Assembly: GCF_900104305.1 (NCBI RefSeq)
Contig: NZ_FNJC01000003.1
Span: forward strand, 310,001-374,000
Direction of reading: 5' to 3'
DNA from: Filomicrobium insigne
GTDB lineage: Bacteria; Pseudomonadota; Alphaproteobacteria; Rhizobiales; Hyphomicrobiaceae
DNA length: 64,000 bases
Within the stretch, counting starts at the first letter, position 1. Each line of letters begins with the position of its first letter. Of the stretch, positions 56,212-64,000 are shown one piece after another. The translations under genes were made by a program, and so were the position numbers. The notes under the pieces were generated by a model that had not been told where the DNA came from, searched no databases, and saw only the letters and a list, made by a program, of their open reading frames with translations.

Positions 56212-56887
56212 GCACATCGAACCTGGTATCGTAACCGGCGCGAAAATCGCGCTCAGCTACGCCACAGCCGCAGGCGCGGGCGCCTACACCCTAAAATTGG
56301 CGGTCGATACGCTGCGCACCAAAGGATTGGCCTCGCTTGCCGTGCGCAGTGCCGCGGCTACCGCGCTGGTTTTCTCGTTTTTTGAAGTGTTTCCACATTA
56401 CCCGGTTGGGGTTTCCGAGGTTCATTTCATTCTCGGTTCGACGCTCTTTCTGATATTCGGAGCCGCGCCCGCTGCCATTGGATTGGCACTTGGCCTGTTG
56501 ATCCAGGGACTGCTTTTCGCACCGTTCGATTTGCCACAGTACGGGATGAACGTGACCACGCTTCTGGTGCCTCTTTTTGCCGTAGCAGCATTGGCCGAAC
56601 GCATCATTCCAGCAAAGACTCCCTATGTTGATCTCACATACCGTCAGACACTCGCGCTCTCAACGGCCTACCAGAGCGGTGTCGTGCTTTGGGTTGGCTT
56701 CTGGGCGCTCTACGGACATGGATTTGCTGCCGACAATCTCAACGCGATCGCGATGTTTGGCGGTGCTTATCTTCTGGTCATCGTGGTTGAGCCGTTGGCG
56801 GACCTGGCCGTTCTTGCCATCGCCAAGACATTGCATGGCTTCAGGGATTCCGGCCTTGTCACGCCGCGCCTTCATCATGCGGCCTGA
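56210..56887 (+). CDS. CbiM-like energy-coupling-factor transporter permease
   Basis: The 225-residue membrane protein has about six helices. It begins MHIEPGIVTGAKIALSYATA; the Met1-His2 N-terminus matches CbiM/NikM proteins, where these residues bind Co2+ or Ni2+. It has FPHYPVGVSEVHFILGSTLF and LPQYGMNVTTLLVP, whose His residues suit a metal site. No CbiN/Q/O partners are nearby. It probably imports cobalt for the pathway. AGGAG lies about 8 bases before ATG 56210. Confidence 0.85.
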   Translation: MHIEPGIVTGAKIALSYATAAGAGAYTLKLAVDTLRTKGLASLAVRSAAATALVFSFFEVFPHYPVGVSEVHFILGSTLFLIFGAAPAAIGLALGLLIQGLLFAPFDLPQYGMNVTTLLVPLFAVAALAERIIPAKTPYVDLTYRQTLALSTAYQSGVVLWVGFWALYGHGFAADNLNAIAMFGGAYLLVIVVEPLADLAVLAIAKTLHGFRDSGLVTPRLHHAA

Positions 56888-56947
56888 GATTGAAAACCTT
56901 TATATGGGCCGCACGGGCATCGTTACGTGCGGCCCCAAAGGCAAACT

Positions 56948-57715
56948 ATGACCGAATTGCTTCTCGTTGGGATTGGAACCGGAAATCCGGAACATCTGAC
57001 GTTGCAGGCTGTGCGCGCGCTCAATAGCGCCGATCTGATTTTGATCCCACGAAAGGGAAAGAACAAAGCCGACTTGGCGGAGTTGAGACGCACGATATGC
57101 GAAGAGGTCATCAGCAACCCCGCAACCCAGATCGTGGAATTCGAACTCCCGAAACGTGACGCCGATAATCCCAATTATCGCCAAGGCGTGGACGACTGGC
57201 ATGATGCGATTGCATCGGTATGGGCAGAAGCAATGGATGGCCTGCCGGATCAGGCGCGTGTCGCGTTGCTCGTCTGGGGTGATCCTTCACTTTACGATAG
57301 TACGATGCGCATAGCCGCGCGCCTCAAACCTGCGCCGGAGATATCCGTTATTCCAGGCATCACCTCGATGCAGGGTCTGACAGCCGCACATAAAATTCCA
57401 CTCAACACCATTGGCACGCCCGTCCTGATCACAACGGGACGGCGCTTGCGCGAAGAGGGCTGGCCGGATGGCGCGGATCGTTTGCTGGTCATGCTGGATG
57501 GGGAGTGCAGCTTTCAGCATATCCCGTCAGATGGGGTGATGATCTGGTGGGGCGCATACGTTGGCATGCGGGAAGAAATTCTCTTGAGCGGCGCCTTACG
57601 CGAGATGATGGATGAAATCGTTGAGACGCGTGCTGCCGCACGGGCGCATCATGGCTGGATCATGGACATCTATCTGCTGAGCCGTGAGCCTGAAGGTGAT
57701 GGGGAAAGCGCGTAG
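56948..57715 (+). CDS. cobF: Precorrin-6A synthase (deacetylating)
   Basis: The 255-residue SAM-dependent enzyme methylates C1 of precorrin-5 and removes the acyl group, and is specific to the aerobic route. It has LLLVGIGTGNPEHLTLQAVR, ADLILIPRKGKNKADLAELR, VWGDPSLYDSTMRIAARL and VIPGITSMQGLTAAHKIPLN, ending WIMDIYLLSREPEGDGE. ATG 56948 gives the canonical N-terminus. It is the last gene of the first plus-strand cob series. Confidence 0.96.
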   Translation: MTELLLVGIGTGNPEHLTLQAVRALNSADLILIPRKGKNKADLAELRRTICEEVISNPATQIVEFELPKRDADNPNYRQGVDDWHDAIASVWAEAMDGLPDQARVALLVWGDPSLYDSTMRIAARLKPAPEISVIPGITSMQGLTAAHKIPLNTIGTPVLITTGRRLREEGWPDGADRLLVMLDGECSFQHIPSDGVMIWWGAYVGMREEILLSGALREMMDEIVETRAAARAHHGWIMDIYLLSREPEGDGESA

Positions 57716-57802
57716 GAGCGTTGCATTCCTGTCCCCCTCTGTTCATAGCCTCTGTGTACCGCAGATTTAGCGTTGACATCCGTTTCAATCTAACGCGTTT
57801 TA

Positions 57803-58005
57803 AGAGGCGTAACGGTTTCGCTATGTGCGCGAGCATGTAGATGACGAAGAGGGAACACGGTGAGGTACCTTAGCGTATCAACGCCGTGGCTGCGCCCGCA
57901 ACTGTAAGCGGCAAGTCTCCTCCAAACATGCCACTGGCGCTTCGCGTTGAAGCCCGGGAAGGTCGGAGAGAGATGTTCGAGCCGCGAGCCAGGAGACCTG
58001 CCGTT
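57803..58005 (+). promoter_or_regulatory. Cobalamin (AdoCbl) riboswitch 2
   Basis: All core elements are present in order: GAGGGAACACGGTGAGG near 57847, CCGTGGCTGCGCCCGCAACT near 57885 with GTAAGCGG, ATGCCACTGG near 57927, CCCGGGAAGGTCGG near 57955, and the B12 box GCCAGGAGACCTGCCG at 57988-58003. This is a very good match to the consensus. It lies about 255 bases upstream of the TonB-dependent receptor, which it should repress at high cobalamin. Confidence 0.95.
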
Positions 58006-58231
58006 GCGAGTCGCCCTTTCACCGTGCGGGCCGCGCGGATGAACGGACCACCCGAGTGGCGACTGATGTGCAACCGATTGGGAGCAGCGTCAGGCATGCC
58101 TAGGGTCTTGAAAACTCACTGACAGACTTAAAAGAACCGCGCAGTTCAACACGCGCGCGCCTGTGTCGTTGCAACCTGTTGCCGCGGCCAGCGTGGCTGC
58201 TCTGCGTGGGCTAGGAAGTGTCCGCCGTTTC

Positions 58232-58255
58232 TCCCGTCCATAGTCTGTGACGGGA
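58232..58255 (+). promoter_or_regulatory. Ribosome-site-sequestering hairpin of riboswitch 2
   Basis: TCCCGTC (58232-58238) pairs perfectly with GACGGGA (58249-58255), whose GGGA is the ribosome site 5 bases before ATG 58261. A longer-range repeat AGTCGCC (58009-58015) / GGCGACT (58058-58064) lies just after the aptamer. These are probable expression-platform elements acting on translation. Confidence 0.55.
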
Positions 58256-58260
58256 TCATC

Positions 58261-60525
58261 ATGTCGAATGTCCTTGGAATACCTTCACTACACGCTTCGC
58301 GTTTGAGCCTATTAGCACTTGCCGTCGTCGCCCCCGGCTTCGCTGGCAAAGCCATGTCGCAAACTGCGCCAGCAGCCAATGAGGCGGTGGAACTCCCCAC
58401 CATCGAAGTGACGACGCAGCAAACCTCTTCGGCGAAACCAAAGCCGAAAAAGCCTCAGGCCGGGGCAACAGCGGTGTCGCAACCGATCCCGACAACTCTC
58501 GCCGAAACGGCATCCGCCAGCACGGGGCAGGGAGAAACGAAACCTGGCTTGAACCTCGATGCACCCGCTGCAACAGGCAGTCGGCTTGGGCTGACGCCGC
58601 TGGAGACGCCAGCGAGCGTGGAGATCATTCCCGCGCAATCCATTCGCGAGCGTGGACAGCAGTCTGTCACAGAAGCAGTCACCCAGAACGCCACCGGCTT
58701 TACATCTGCCGCAGCTCCCGGCAACGGCGGCAGCAGTCTCACGGCTCGTGGGTTCGTCGGCCATGGTTCGGTGATGCAGCTTTACGATGGCACGCGTCTT
58801 TATGTGGGCTCGGGCACCGTTTCGTTTCCCTTCGACACGTGGTCGGCCGAACGCATTGAAGTGCTCCGTGGTCCGGCCTCTGTTCTTTATGGAGAAGGCG
58901 CAATCGGCGGCGTCGTCAACGTCGTGCCGAAAAAGCCGACCGACTATTTTACGCATGAAGCCGAGATCGCGATCGGCACCGAAGCCACGAAACGCTTCGG
59001 CATTGGTTCTGGCGGCCCGATCAGTGACAGTCTCGCCTATCGCTTCGATGCCAGCGGCATCAAGTCTGACGGCTGGCTCGATGACGAGGGAGACTTCAGC
59101 TCAATCGCGGTGTCTGGAGCTCTGCGGTGGCGCCCGACGAGCGACTTGTCCTTCACCGTTTCACAAGACTACGGCGATCAGTCCCCTCTGCGCTACTGGG
59201 GCACGCCGCTCATCAACGGCACGGTGCCGGACAGCATTCGCTTCAAGAGTTACAACGTCCGCGACAGCGACGTTCACTACCGGGATAACTGGACCCAGTT
59301 CAAGACGGAGTGGAAACCGGCAGATTGGATTGAACTGAGCAACACCGCCTACCGTCTGACCAGCAACCGTCACTGGCGCAACGTCGAGTCCTATGCGTAC
59401 AACGCGGGCCGTATAGATCGGTCCTCCTATATCGAGATCTTTCATGATCAGGAGCAGATCGGAAATCGGTTGGATGCCACGGTCCGCACTGCTCTTCCGG
59501 GCGGCGTCAAGAACGAGATGGTGGTCGGCTTTGACGTCAACCGCATCGATTTCCGCCACACGAACAATTCTCCATACAGCGGCGCATCCGATGTCGATCC
59601 GTTCAACCCGCATCCGGGCTGGTTCATAAACACGGACGGTACACGTCCGAAGTTCGATACCGAGACCTCGCAGTATGCGCTCTTCGCCGAGGATCGGCTG
59701 AAGCTGTCCAACCAACTTTCGCTCGTGGCTGGCATCCGCCTCGACCGGCCGACGATGGAGCGGCACGATCTCATAACCGGAGAACGCTTCACGAAGGAGT
59801 TTTCAAACGTCACATGGCGGGCGGGCGCGGTTTACAGCCCGCTGCCGGGGCTTGCGTTTTACGGGCAGTATGCGACGGGCGTCGATCCCATTGGAGGACT
59901 GATCACGCTCAGCAAATCAAACGCTGAGTACGATCTTGCAACGGGGCGTCAGATTGAAATCGGCGTAAAACAATCGTTCTGGAACGGACGAGGCGAATGG
60001 ACCCTGGCAGGCTACGACATCGAGAAGAAGAACCTTCTCTCGCGCGACCCTGACAATCCGGACATCGTCCAGCAGGTTGGTCGGCAATCTTCGCGTGGCG
60101 TTGAAGCTTCGCTTGCCCTGCAGCTCACCGACACGCTCCGATATGAGGGCAACGTCGCATTGCTCGAGGCGCGCTATGATGAGTACATCGGCTCAGGCGG
60201 AATCAACTACGCCGGCAAGCGCCCGAGGAACGTGCCGGAGCAGGTCATCAATAGCTGGCTGACTTGGGCATTTCTTCCCGATTGGGAAGCCCGCATCGGC
60301 GCACAGTGGGTTGGCTCCATCTACAGTGACGATGCCAACCTCGTGGAGCGCCCCGACTTCACGGTCGTTAACCTGGGTCTCGACTATCACGTGACCGAAA
60401 AGAGCGCAGTTTCCCTGCGCGTCTTCAACGTCTTCGACGAGGTCTATACGACGGGCGGGAGCACAACCGAGTGGCAACTTGCACCCCCGCGCTCGGCTGA
60501 ATTGAGCTACCGGATCAAGTACTGA
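58261..60525 (+). CDS. TonB-dependent receptor under cobalamin riboswitch control
   Basis: The protein has 754 residues. It has a signal peptide (about 1-34), a TonB-box-like VELPTIEVTTQQ, a Pro/Lys-rich linker, a plug domain (about 110-225, with VEIIPAQSIRERGQQSVTEA and ERIEVLRGPASVLYGEGAIG) and a 22-strand-type barrel ending SYRIKY. By sequence it looks like the ferric-siderophore receptor group (FhuA/FhuE-type) rather than classical BtuB. The riboswitch, however, points to cobalamin, a corrinoid or a cobalt complex as substrate. It is followed 1 base later by the PepSY gene. Confidence 0.92.
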   Translation: MSNVLGIPSLHASRLSLLALAVVAPGFAGKAMSQTAPAANEAVELPTIEVTTQQTSSAKPKPKKPQAGATAVSQPIPTTLAETASASTGQGETKPGLNLDAPAATGSRLGLTPLETPASVEIIPAQSIRERGQQSVTEAVTQNATGFTSAAAPGNGGSSLTARGFVGHGSVMQLYDGTRLYVGSGTVSFPFDTWSAERIEVLRGPASVLYGEGAIGGVVNVVPKKPTDYFTHEAEIAIGTEATKRFGIGSGGPISDSLAYRFDASGIKSDGWLDDEGDFSSIAVSGALRWRPTSDLSFTVSQDYGDQSPLRYWGTPLINGTVPDSIRFKSYNVRDSDVHYRDNWTQFKTEWKPADWIELSNTAYRLTSNRHWRNVESYAYNAGRIDRSSYIEIFHDQEQIGNRLDATVRTALPGGVKNEMVVGFDVNRIDFRHTNNSPYSGASDVDPFNPHPGWFINTDGTRPKFDTETSQYALFAEDRLKLSNQLSLVAGIRLDRPTMERHDLITGERFTKEFSNVTWRAGAVYSPLPGLAFYGQYATGVDPIGGLITLSKSNAEYDLATGRQIEIGVKQSFWNGRGEWTLAGYDIEKKNLLSRDPDNPDIVQQVGRQSSRGVEASLALQLTDTLRYEGNVALLEARYDEYIGSGGINYAGKRPRNVPEQVINSWLTWAFLPDWEARIGAQWVGSIYSDDANLVERPDFTVVNLGLDYHVTEKSAVSLRVFNVFDEVYTTGGSTTEWQLAPPRSAELSYRIKY

Positions 60526-60526
60526 C

Positions 60527-62053
60527 ATGATCCGGCTTGAAGGACCCCGCGCCTTCACCACTCCGTCGCGCGCGCCCAATGGTGTCGCGCGGCGGACGGT
60601 GAAGACCGCCAAGCGCTGGCTGTACCTCTTTCATCGTTGGCTAGGTGTGGCGACCTGCGTGCTCTGCGTCATGTGGTTCTTGTCGGGCCTCGTGATGCTC
60701 TACGTGCCCTTTCCGAATTGGAGTGATCAGGAACGCATCGCGGCACTTCCAACTGTCGATACGGCGCGTGTGAATGTCACGCCGGACGTCGCGTTGGCCA
60801 AGGCGGGAACGAACATCTACCCGACCGCCTTCCGGCTTGAAATGCTCGGAGAGACGCCGGTTTACCGCATCGTGGCAGGTGGCAAACACGTCGTGATTTC
60901 CGCAGAGACGGGAGACGAGATCGGGAGCGTCAGTGCAGAGGACGCCGCGCAGCATCTGTTCAAGGTCTTTCCTGGCGTCTCCCACCGCCTGATGGAGACG
61001 CTGGACCATGACCAGTGGACGGTGACACGCCGCTACGACGCGCACCGCCCGCTCTATCGCTTCGCCATTGATGATGGCCGGGGGACAATCGTCTATGTGT
61101 CCTCCCAAACCGGCGAGATCGTGCAGAACGCGACGCGGACCGAACGCTTCTGGAATTGGCTCGGGGCGATCCCGCATTGGATCTACTTCACGCCAATTCG
61201 CCGGGATCAGCAGCTATGGCGTCAATCCGTCATGTGGCTCTCGGGCCCCCTCGTCATAGGTGCGATCACAGGGCTCTGGATCGGCATTCTGAGACTACGC
61301 GTACGCAAACCGTACAAGGGCGGCCGCGTCACGCCCTATCGCGGCTGGATGAAATGGCATCACATCGGAGGACTGGTGGGCGGGATTTTCCTGACAACCT
61401 GGATCTTCAGTGGATGGCTCTCCGTCAATCCATTCCAAATGTTCACACGCACGCAAGTCACGCAGGAACAGCGGACGGGCTACGCTGGTTGGACGCCGGC
61501 GAGCACCTCAGGTGTAACACCCGAAGCCCTCAACGCTGTTGGCCGGCAGCAGCCCACGGACATTTCGTTTTCCTGGATCGGCGGACAGCCCTTCATAATC
61601 GCGCGCAATCACAGCACGACAGCACTCGCAGAGGCGAAAACCGGCGTCACAACGCAGATAGAAAATGACGTCTTATTAGAGGCGGCGCGCCACGTGCGGC
61701 CCAGAAACCAAATCGTCGAAACGGAAGTCCTCACCCAGGAAGACGTCTATTGGTATTCGCATCACCGACAACGACCGCTCCCGGTCATCAGGGCGATGTT
61801 CGACGATCCTGCGGCGACATGGTTGTTCCTCGATCCGGCGACGGGAGCGATCGCGGGCCTAAGCGACAGTAGCGGCAGGATATACCGCTGGTTGTTCAAC
61901 TTCTTTCATGACTACGACCTGCCGATCTTGCTGCGCAACCAGCCCGCACGAGACATCATCATTTGGGTGTTGTCCCTCGCCGGACTCGTCATTTCGGTGT
62001 CGGGCATTGTGATCGGATGGCGAACGCTTAGACGCAGCGCAAAGCGCTCTTGA
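60527..62053 (+). CDS. PepSY-associated transmembrane protein (PiuB-like)
   Basis: The 508-residue inner-membrane protein has about four helices: the first at KRWLYLFHRWLGVATCVLCV, a middle pair around WLSGPLVIGAITGLWIGILR and WHHIGGLVGGIFLTTWIFSG, and the last at IIIWVLSLAGLVISVSGIVI. PepSY domains lie between them. Conserved His residues in the helices (FHRWLG, KWHHIGG) may bind heme. PiuB-type proteins accompany siderophore receptors and may reduce the imported metal complex. It starts 1 base after the receptor stop, so the same riboswitch probably controls it. Confidence 0.88.
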   Translation: MIRLEGPRAFTTPSRAPNGVARRTVKTAKRWLYLFHRWLGVATCVLCVMWFLSGLVMLYVPFPNWSDQERIAALPTVDTARVNVTPDVALAKAGTNIYPTAFRLEMLGETPVYRIVAGGKHVVISAETGDEIGSVSAEDAAQHLFKVFPGVSHRLMETLDHDQWTVTRRYDAHRPLYRFAIDDGRGTIVYVSSQTGEIVQNATRTERFWNWLGAIPHWIYFTPIRRDQQLWRQSVMWLSGPLVIGAITGLWIGILRLRVRKPYKGGRVTPYRGWMKWHHIGGLVGGIFLTTWIFSGWLSVNPFQMFTRTQVTQEQRTGYAGWTPASTSGVTPEALNAVGRQQPTDISFSWIGGQPFIIARNHSTTALAEAKTGVTTQIENDVLLEAARHVRPRNQIVETEVLTQEDVYWYSHHRQRPLPVIRAMFDDPAATWLFLDPATGAIAGLSDSSGRIYRWLFNFFHDYDLPILLRNQPARDIIIWVLSLAGLVISVSGIVIGWRTLRRSAKRS

Positions 62054-62220
62054 CCAGGTGGCTGAGAGGGGAAGAACGCGGGTTAGCCCTAGTTTCCCGT
62101 AGTTGCGCCGACGGATTGTCTAACGGCGCGTACTGGCGCTATCGTCGCAAAACCGGTCGGCGCTTTGGCTCCGCTCCGGTTCGGAACGTTCGAAAGCCTC
62201 TAACCGCAGGAGACCACCCC

Positions 62221-62433
62221 ATGAAGTTGAGCGCACGCAACGTGCTTTCCGGCACAGTCACCGAGATCAAGAAGGGTGCCGTGGCCGCACAGGTCAAAAT
62301 CGATGTCGGTGGTGGCAACACCATTACCTCGACGGTCACGGTTGATGCTGTCGAAGACCTCGGACTGGCACCGGGCAAGCCGGTTAAAGCCGTCATCAAA
62401 GCCAGCGAGGTGATCCTCGGTATCGATAGCTAG
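62221..62433 (+). CDS. Molbindin (single TOBE/Mop domain)
   Basis: The 70-residue protein consists of one Mop (TOBE) domain: MKLSARNVLSGTVTEIKKGA, AAQVKIDVGGGNTITSTVTV, VKAVIKASEVILGID. Such proteins assemble as hexamers that bind molybdate or tungstate for storage or homeostasis. AGGAG lies about 10 bases before ATG 62221. It sits 167 bases after the PepSY gene and converges with the ABC ATPase. No mod transport genes are near. Confidence 0.92.
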   Translation: MKLSARNVLSGTVTEIKKGAVAAQVKIDVGGGNTITSTVTVDAVEDLGLAPGKPVKAVIKASEVILGIDS

Positions 62434-62472
62434 AGTGCTCGGCTTTCCGATAAGAAGCCCTGGCAAAGCGTG

Positions 62473-63285
62473 TTAGCGCAGGCGGCCCGTTTCGTAATCG
62501 GGCGCACAAAGGGTGCGTCCGCCATCCAGGTCGACAAGGGACACGTTGACCCCGTAGACGGTTTGCAATGCCTGCGGTGTAAGCACTGCCGCAGGCGGTC
62601 CTTGTGACATGAGGCGTCCGTTATGCATCAACGCGACGGTGTCCGCGACGCTGAAGGCATGATCGGGATCATGGGTGGAAAGCACGATGGCAAGGCCAAG
62701 GCCTTTGAGACGTTTGATTTCCGACAGCACGGTAACCTGATTGCCGAAATCCAAGCTCGCCGTCGGTTCATCCATGACGATCGCCGGAGCATCTTGCGCC
62801 AGGGCCCGCGCGATTAAAGCGAGCTGCCGCTGCCCACCGCTGATGCGTGTGTATTCCACTTCGGAAAGTTCATCGATGCCAAGCGCGCCCAAAGCTTCAT
62901 GGGCCTTGCTGCGATCTGCGGGAGACGGCGCGGCGAAGAGACCGAGGTGGGCCGTGCGCCCCATCACCACCATATCGATGACCCGATAAGGGAATTGAGC
63001 GGCATGCGCCTGCGGTACGTAGGCAACCCGACGTGCGATGTCGGCACGAGCGAGAGAGATGATTGGTTGCCCGTCGATCAGCACCTCGCCGGCTTGTGCC
63101 GGTAGCAATCCCAGCATTGTCTTGAACAATGTTGTCTTGCCACAGCCGTTAGGGCCTAGCAGGCAAAGGACCTCACCGGGAGCAATGCCCAAAGAGATGT
63201 CTCGGCCGACAGCGTAGCCCGGATATCCAGTGCCGAGCTCGCGCGTGACGATGATGGGTGTGCGAAGGGGAGCTGCTTGGTTCAT
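62473..63285 (-). CDS. ABC transporter ATPase, FecE/BtuD type
   Basis: The 270-residue ATPase powers import of an iron complex, cobalamin or similar ligand. Walker A is LLGPNGCGKTTLFKTM, the signature ISGGQRQLALIARAL, Walker B AIVMDEPTASLD and the switch His in VLSTHDPDHAFSVAD. ATG 63285 overlaps the permease stop as ATGA and is preferred; the longer open frame upstream lies within the permease gene. It is the second visible gene of a minus-strand operon that enters from the right edge. Confidence 0.93.
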   Translation of the reverse strand: MNQAAPLRTPIIVTRELGTGYPGYAVGRDISLGIAPGEVLCLLGPNGCGKTTLFKTMLGLLPAQAGEVLIDGQPIISLARADIARRVAYVPQAHAAQFPYRVIDMVVMGRTAHLGLFAAPSPADRSKAHEALGALGIDELSEVEYTRISGGQRQLALIARALAQDAPAIVMDEPTASLDFGNQVTVLSEIKRLKGLGLAIVLSTHDPDHAFSVADTVALMHNGRLMSQGPPAAVLTPQALQTVYGVNVSLVDLDGGRTLCAPDYETGRLR

Positions 63286-64000
63286 GACCATCCGTCCCGG
63301 CCGCGCGCAAGCAACCAAAGGAAGAACGGCGCACCAATAATCGCCGTCAGAATGCCGAGCGGGATCTCCGTAACCGTGAGGGACCGCGCCACCGTATCGA
63401 CCAAGAGCAAATAACCGCCGCCCATCAGCATGGAAGCAGGCAACAGGCGTTCGAAGTTCGGGCCCACGAGCATGCGGGCGAGATGTGGAATGACGAGACC
63501 GACCCAACCGATAACGCCAGAGATGGCAACGACACTCGCGGTCATGAGCGTCGCGGCAAAAATCACAACGAGCCTGAGTTTGCTTGAATCAACGCCGAGG
63601 GCCTTGGCCTCTTCATCTCCGAGCGAAAGGACGTTGATGCGCCAGCGCAGCAGGATGAGAGGAATGAGCGCGATGAGAACGAGCGGCGCGGCGTTGATAA
63701 CGTCGGCATTGCGGATGCTGGACAAGCTGCCGAGCAGCCAGAAGACAATGGCCGGCAACTGATCGTAGGGATCGGCGAGGATCTTTAAAAGCGAGATCGC
63801 CGCACCCGTAAGGGAACCCACAACAACCCCGGCCAGCACGAGCACCAGGATCGGCTCACGCCCCCGCACCATGCTGGCAATGAGATAGACCACGCCAACA
63901 GTGGCCAGCCCCATTGCAAACGCCGAAAATTGAATGGCCCATATCGGCAACGAGAAGAAAATACCGATGACGGCACCGAGCCCGGCGCCCGATGAGACGC
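63282..64000 (-). CDS. FecCD/BtuC family ABC permease (5' end cut off)
   Basis: About 239 C-terminal residues are visible and the frame continues off the window: SSGAGLGAVIGIFFSLPIWA, then ILVLVLAGVVVGSLTGAAIS, the cytoplasmic coupling helix near LALIPLILLRWRINVLSLGD and EEAKALGVDSSKLR, and ISGVIGWVGLVIPHLARMLV, the classical FecCD signature, ending LTAIIGAPFFLWLLARGR. It forms the membrane channel of an iron-complex or cobalamin importer. The substrate-binding protein gene is probably outside the window. Confidence 0.93.
   Translation of the reverse strand, partial: VSSGAGLGAVIGIFFSLPIWAIQFSAFAMGLATVGVVYLIASMVRGREPILVLVLAGVVVGSLTGAAISLLKILADPYDQLPAIVFWLLGSLSSIRNADVINAAPLVLIALIPLILLRWRINVLSLGDEEAKALGVDSSKLRLVVIFAATLMTASVVAISGVIGWVGLVIPHLARMLVGPNFERLLPASMLMGGGYLLLVDTVARSLTVTEIPLGILTAIIGAPFFLWLLARGRDGWS

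Noticed and set aside
62054-62110. GGCTGAGAGG resembling part of a TPP riboswitch
   Set aside because: The second conserved half (the ACCTGA...GGATAATGCC-type segment) is absent, and the next gene is a molbindin, not a thiamin gene.
1-64000. CRISPR arrays, insertion sequences or rRNA genes
   Set aside because: No spaced direct-repeat arrays, transposase genes or rRNA-like stretches were seen on reading through the window.

Overview
The window is high-GC proteobacterial DNA with dense, ATG(A)-overlapping operons. Aerobic cobalamin synthesis (cobG, cobN, cobF), an HWE histidine kinase, a DUF2842/COX15 pair, type-2 argC and TAXI-TRAP transport together suggest an alphaproteobacterium of the Hyphomicrobiales, perhaps Hyphomicrobium-like. 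This placement is inference from gene content; no 16S gene is present.

Layout. 0-5.6 kb: 5' end of a glutaryl-CoA dehydrogenase gene, a TAXI-type TRAP transporter (binding protein, terminator, fused permease, DUF1850) and an OmpA-domain envelope protein. 5.6-10 kb: a 2-hydroxyacid dehydrogenase, an HWE sensor kinase and a GAF-EAL phosphodiesterase. 10-18.5 kb: a compact exopolysaccharide locus (O-antigen-ligase-like protein, initiating sugar transferase, GT4, Wza-like exporter, Wzz/GumC protein with a dead kinase domain, polysaccharide deacetylase). 18.5-28.5 kb: housekeeping genes (COX15, argC, TerC, rplM-rpsI, enoyl-CoA hydratase, VOC and CoA-binding proteins), interrupted at 26.6-27.9 kb by an AT-richer row of small genes resembling immunity proteins of polymorphic toxin systems. 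28.5-33 kb: a quinone oxidoreductase, a GT39 protein and small hypothetical genes.

At 33.1 kb a tRNA-Ser(GCU) is followed by a tyrosine integrase and about 7 kb of accessory DNA: two beta-barrel proteins, a decayed DUF4145 gene, and an arylsulfatase gene split by one in-frame TAA.

40.6-57.7 kb holds almost the whole aerobic corrin-ring pathway. cobQ and cobO lie on the minus strand. They diverge from a riboswitch-led plus-strand series: DUF1636, cobW, N, G, H, I, J, L, E, M, B, A, a CbiM-like permease and cobF. cobK is antisense inside it. CobA, I, G, J, M, F, K, L and H build hydrogenobyrinate. CobB amidates it, CobN (with CobST, not seen here) inserts cobalt, CobO adenosylates and CobQ completes amidation. 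A second cobalamin riboswitch precedes a TonB-dependent receptor and a PepSY membrane protein, followed by a molbindin and, on the other strand, a FecCD/ATPase ABC importer that runs off the right edge. The 40.6-64 kb part therefore looks like one synthesis-plus-uptake region for cobalamin or cobalt.
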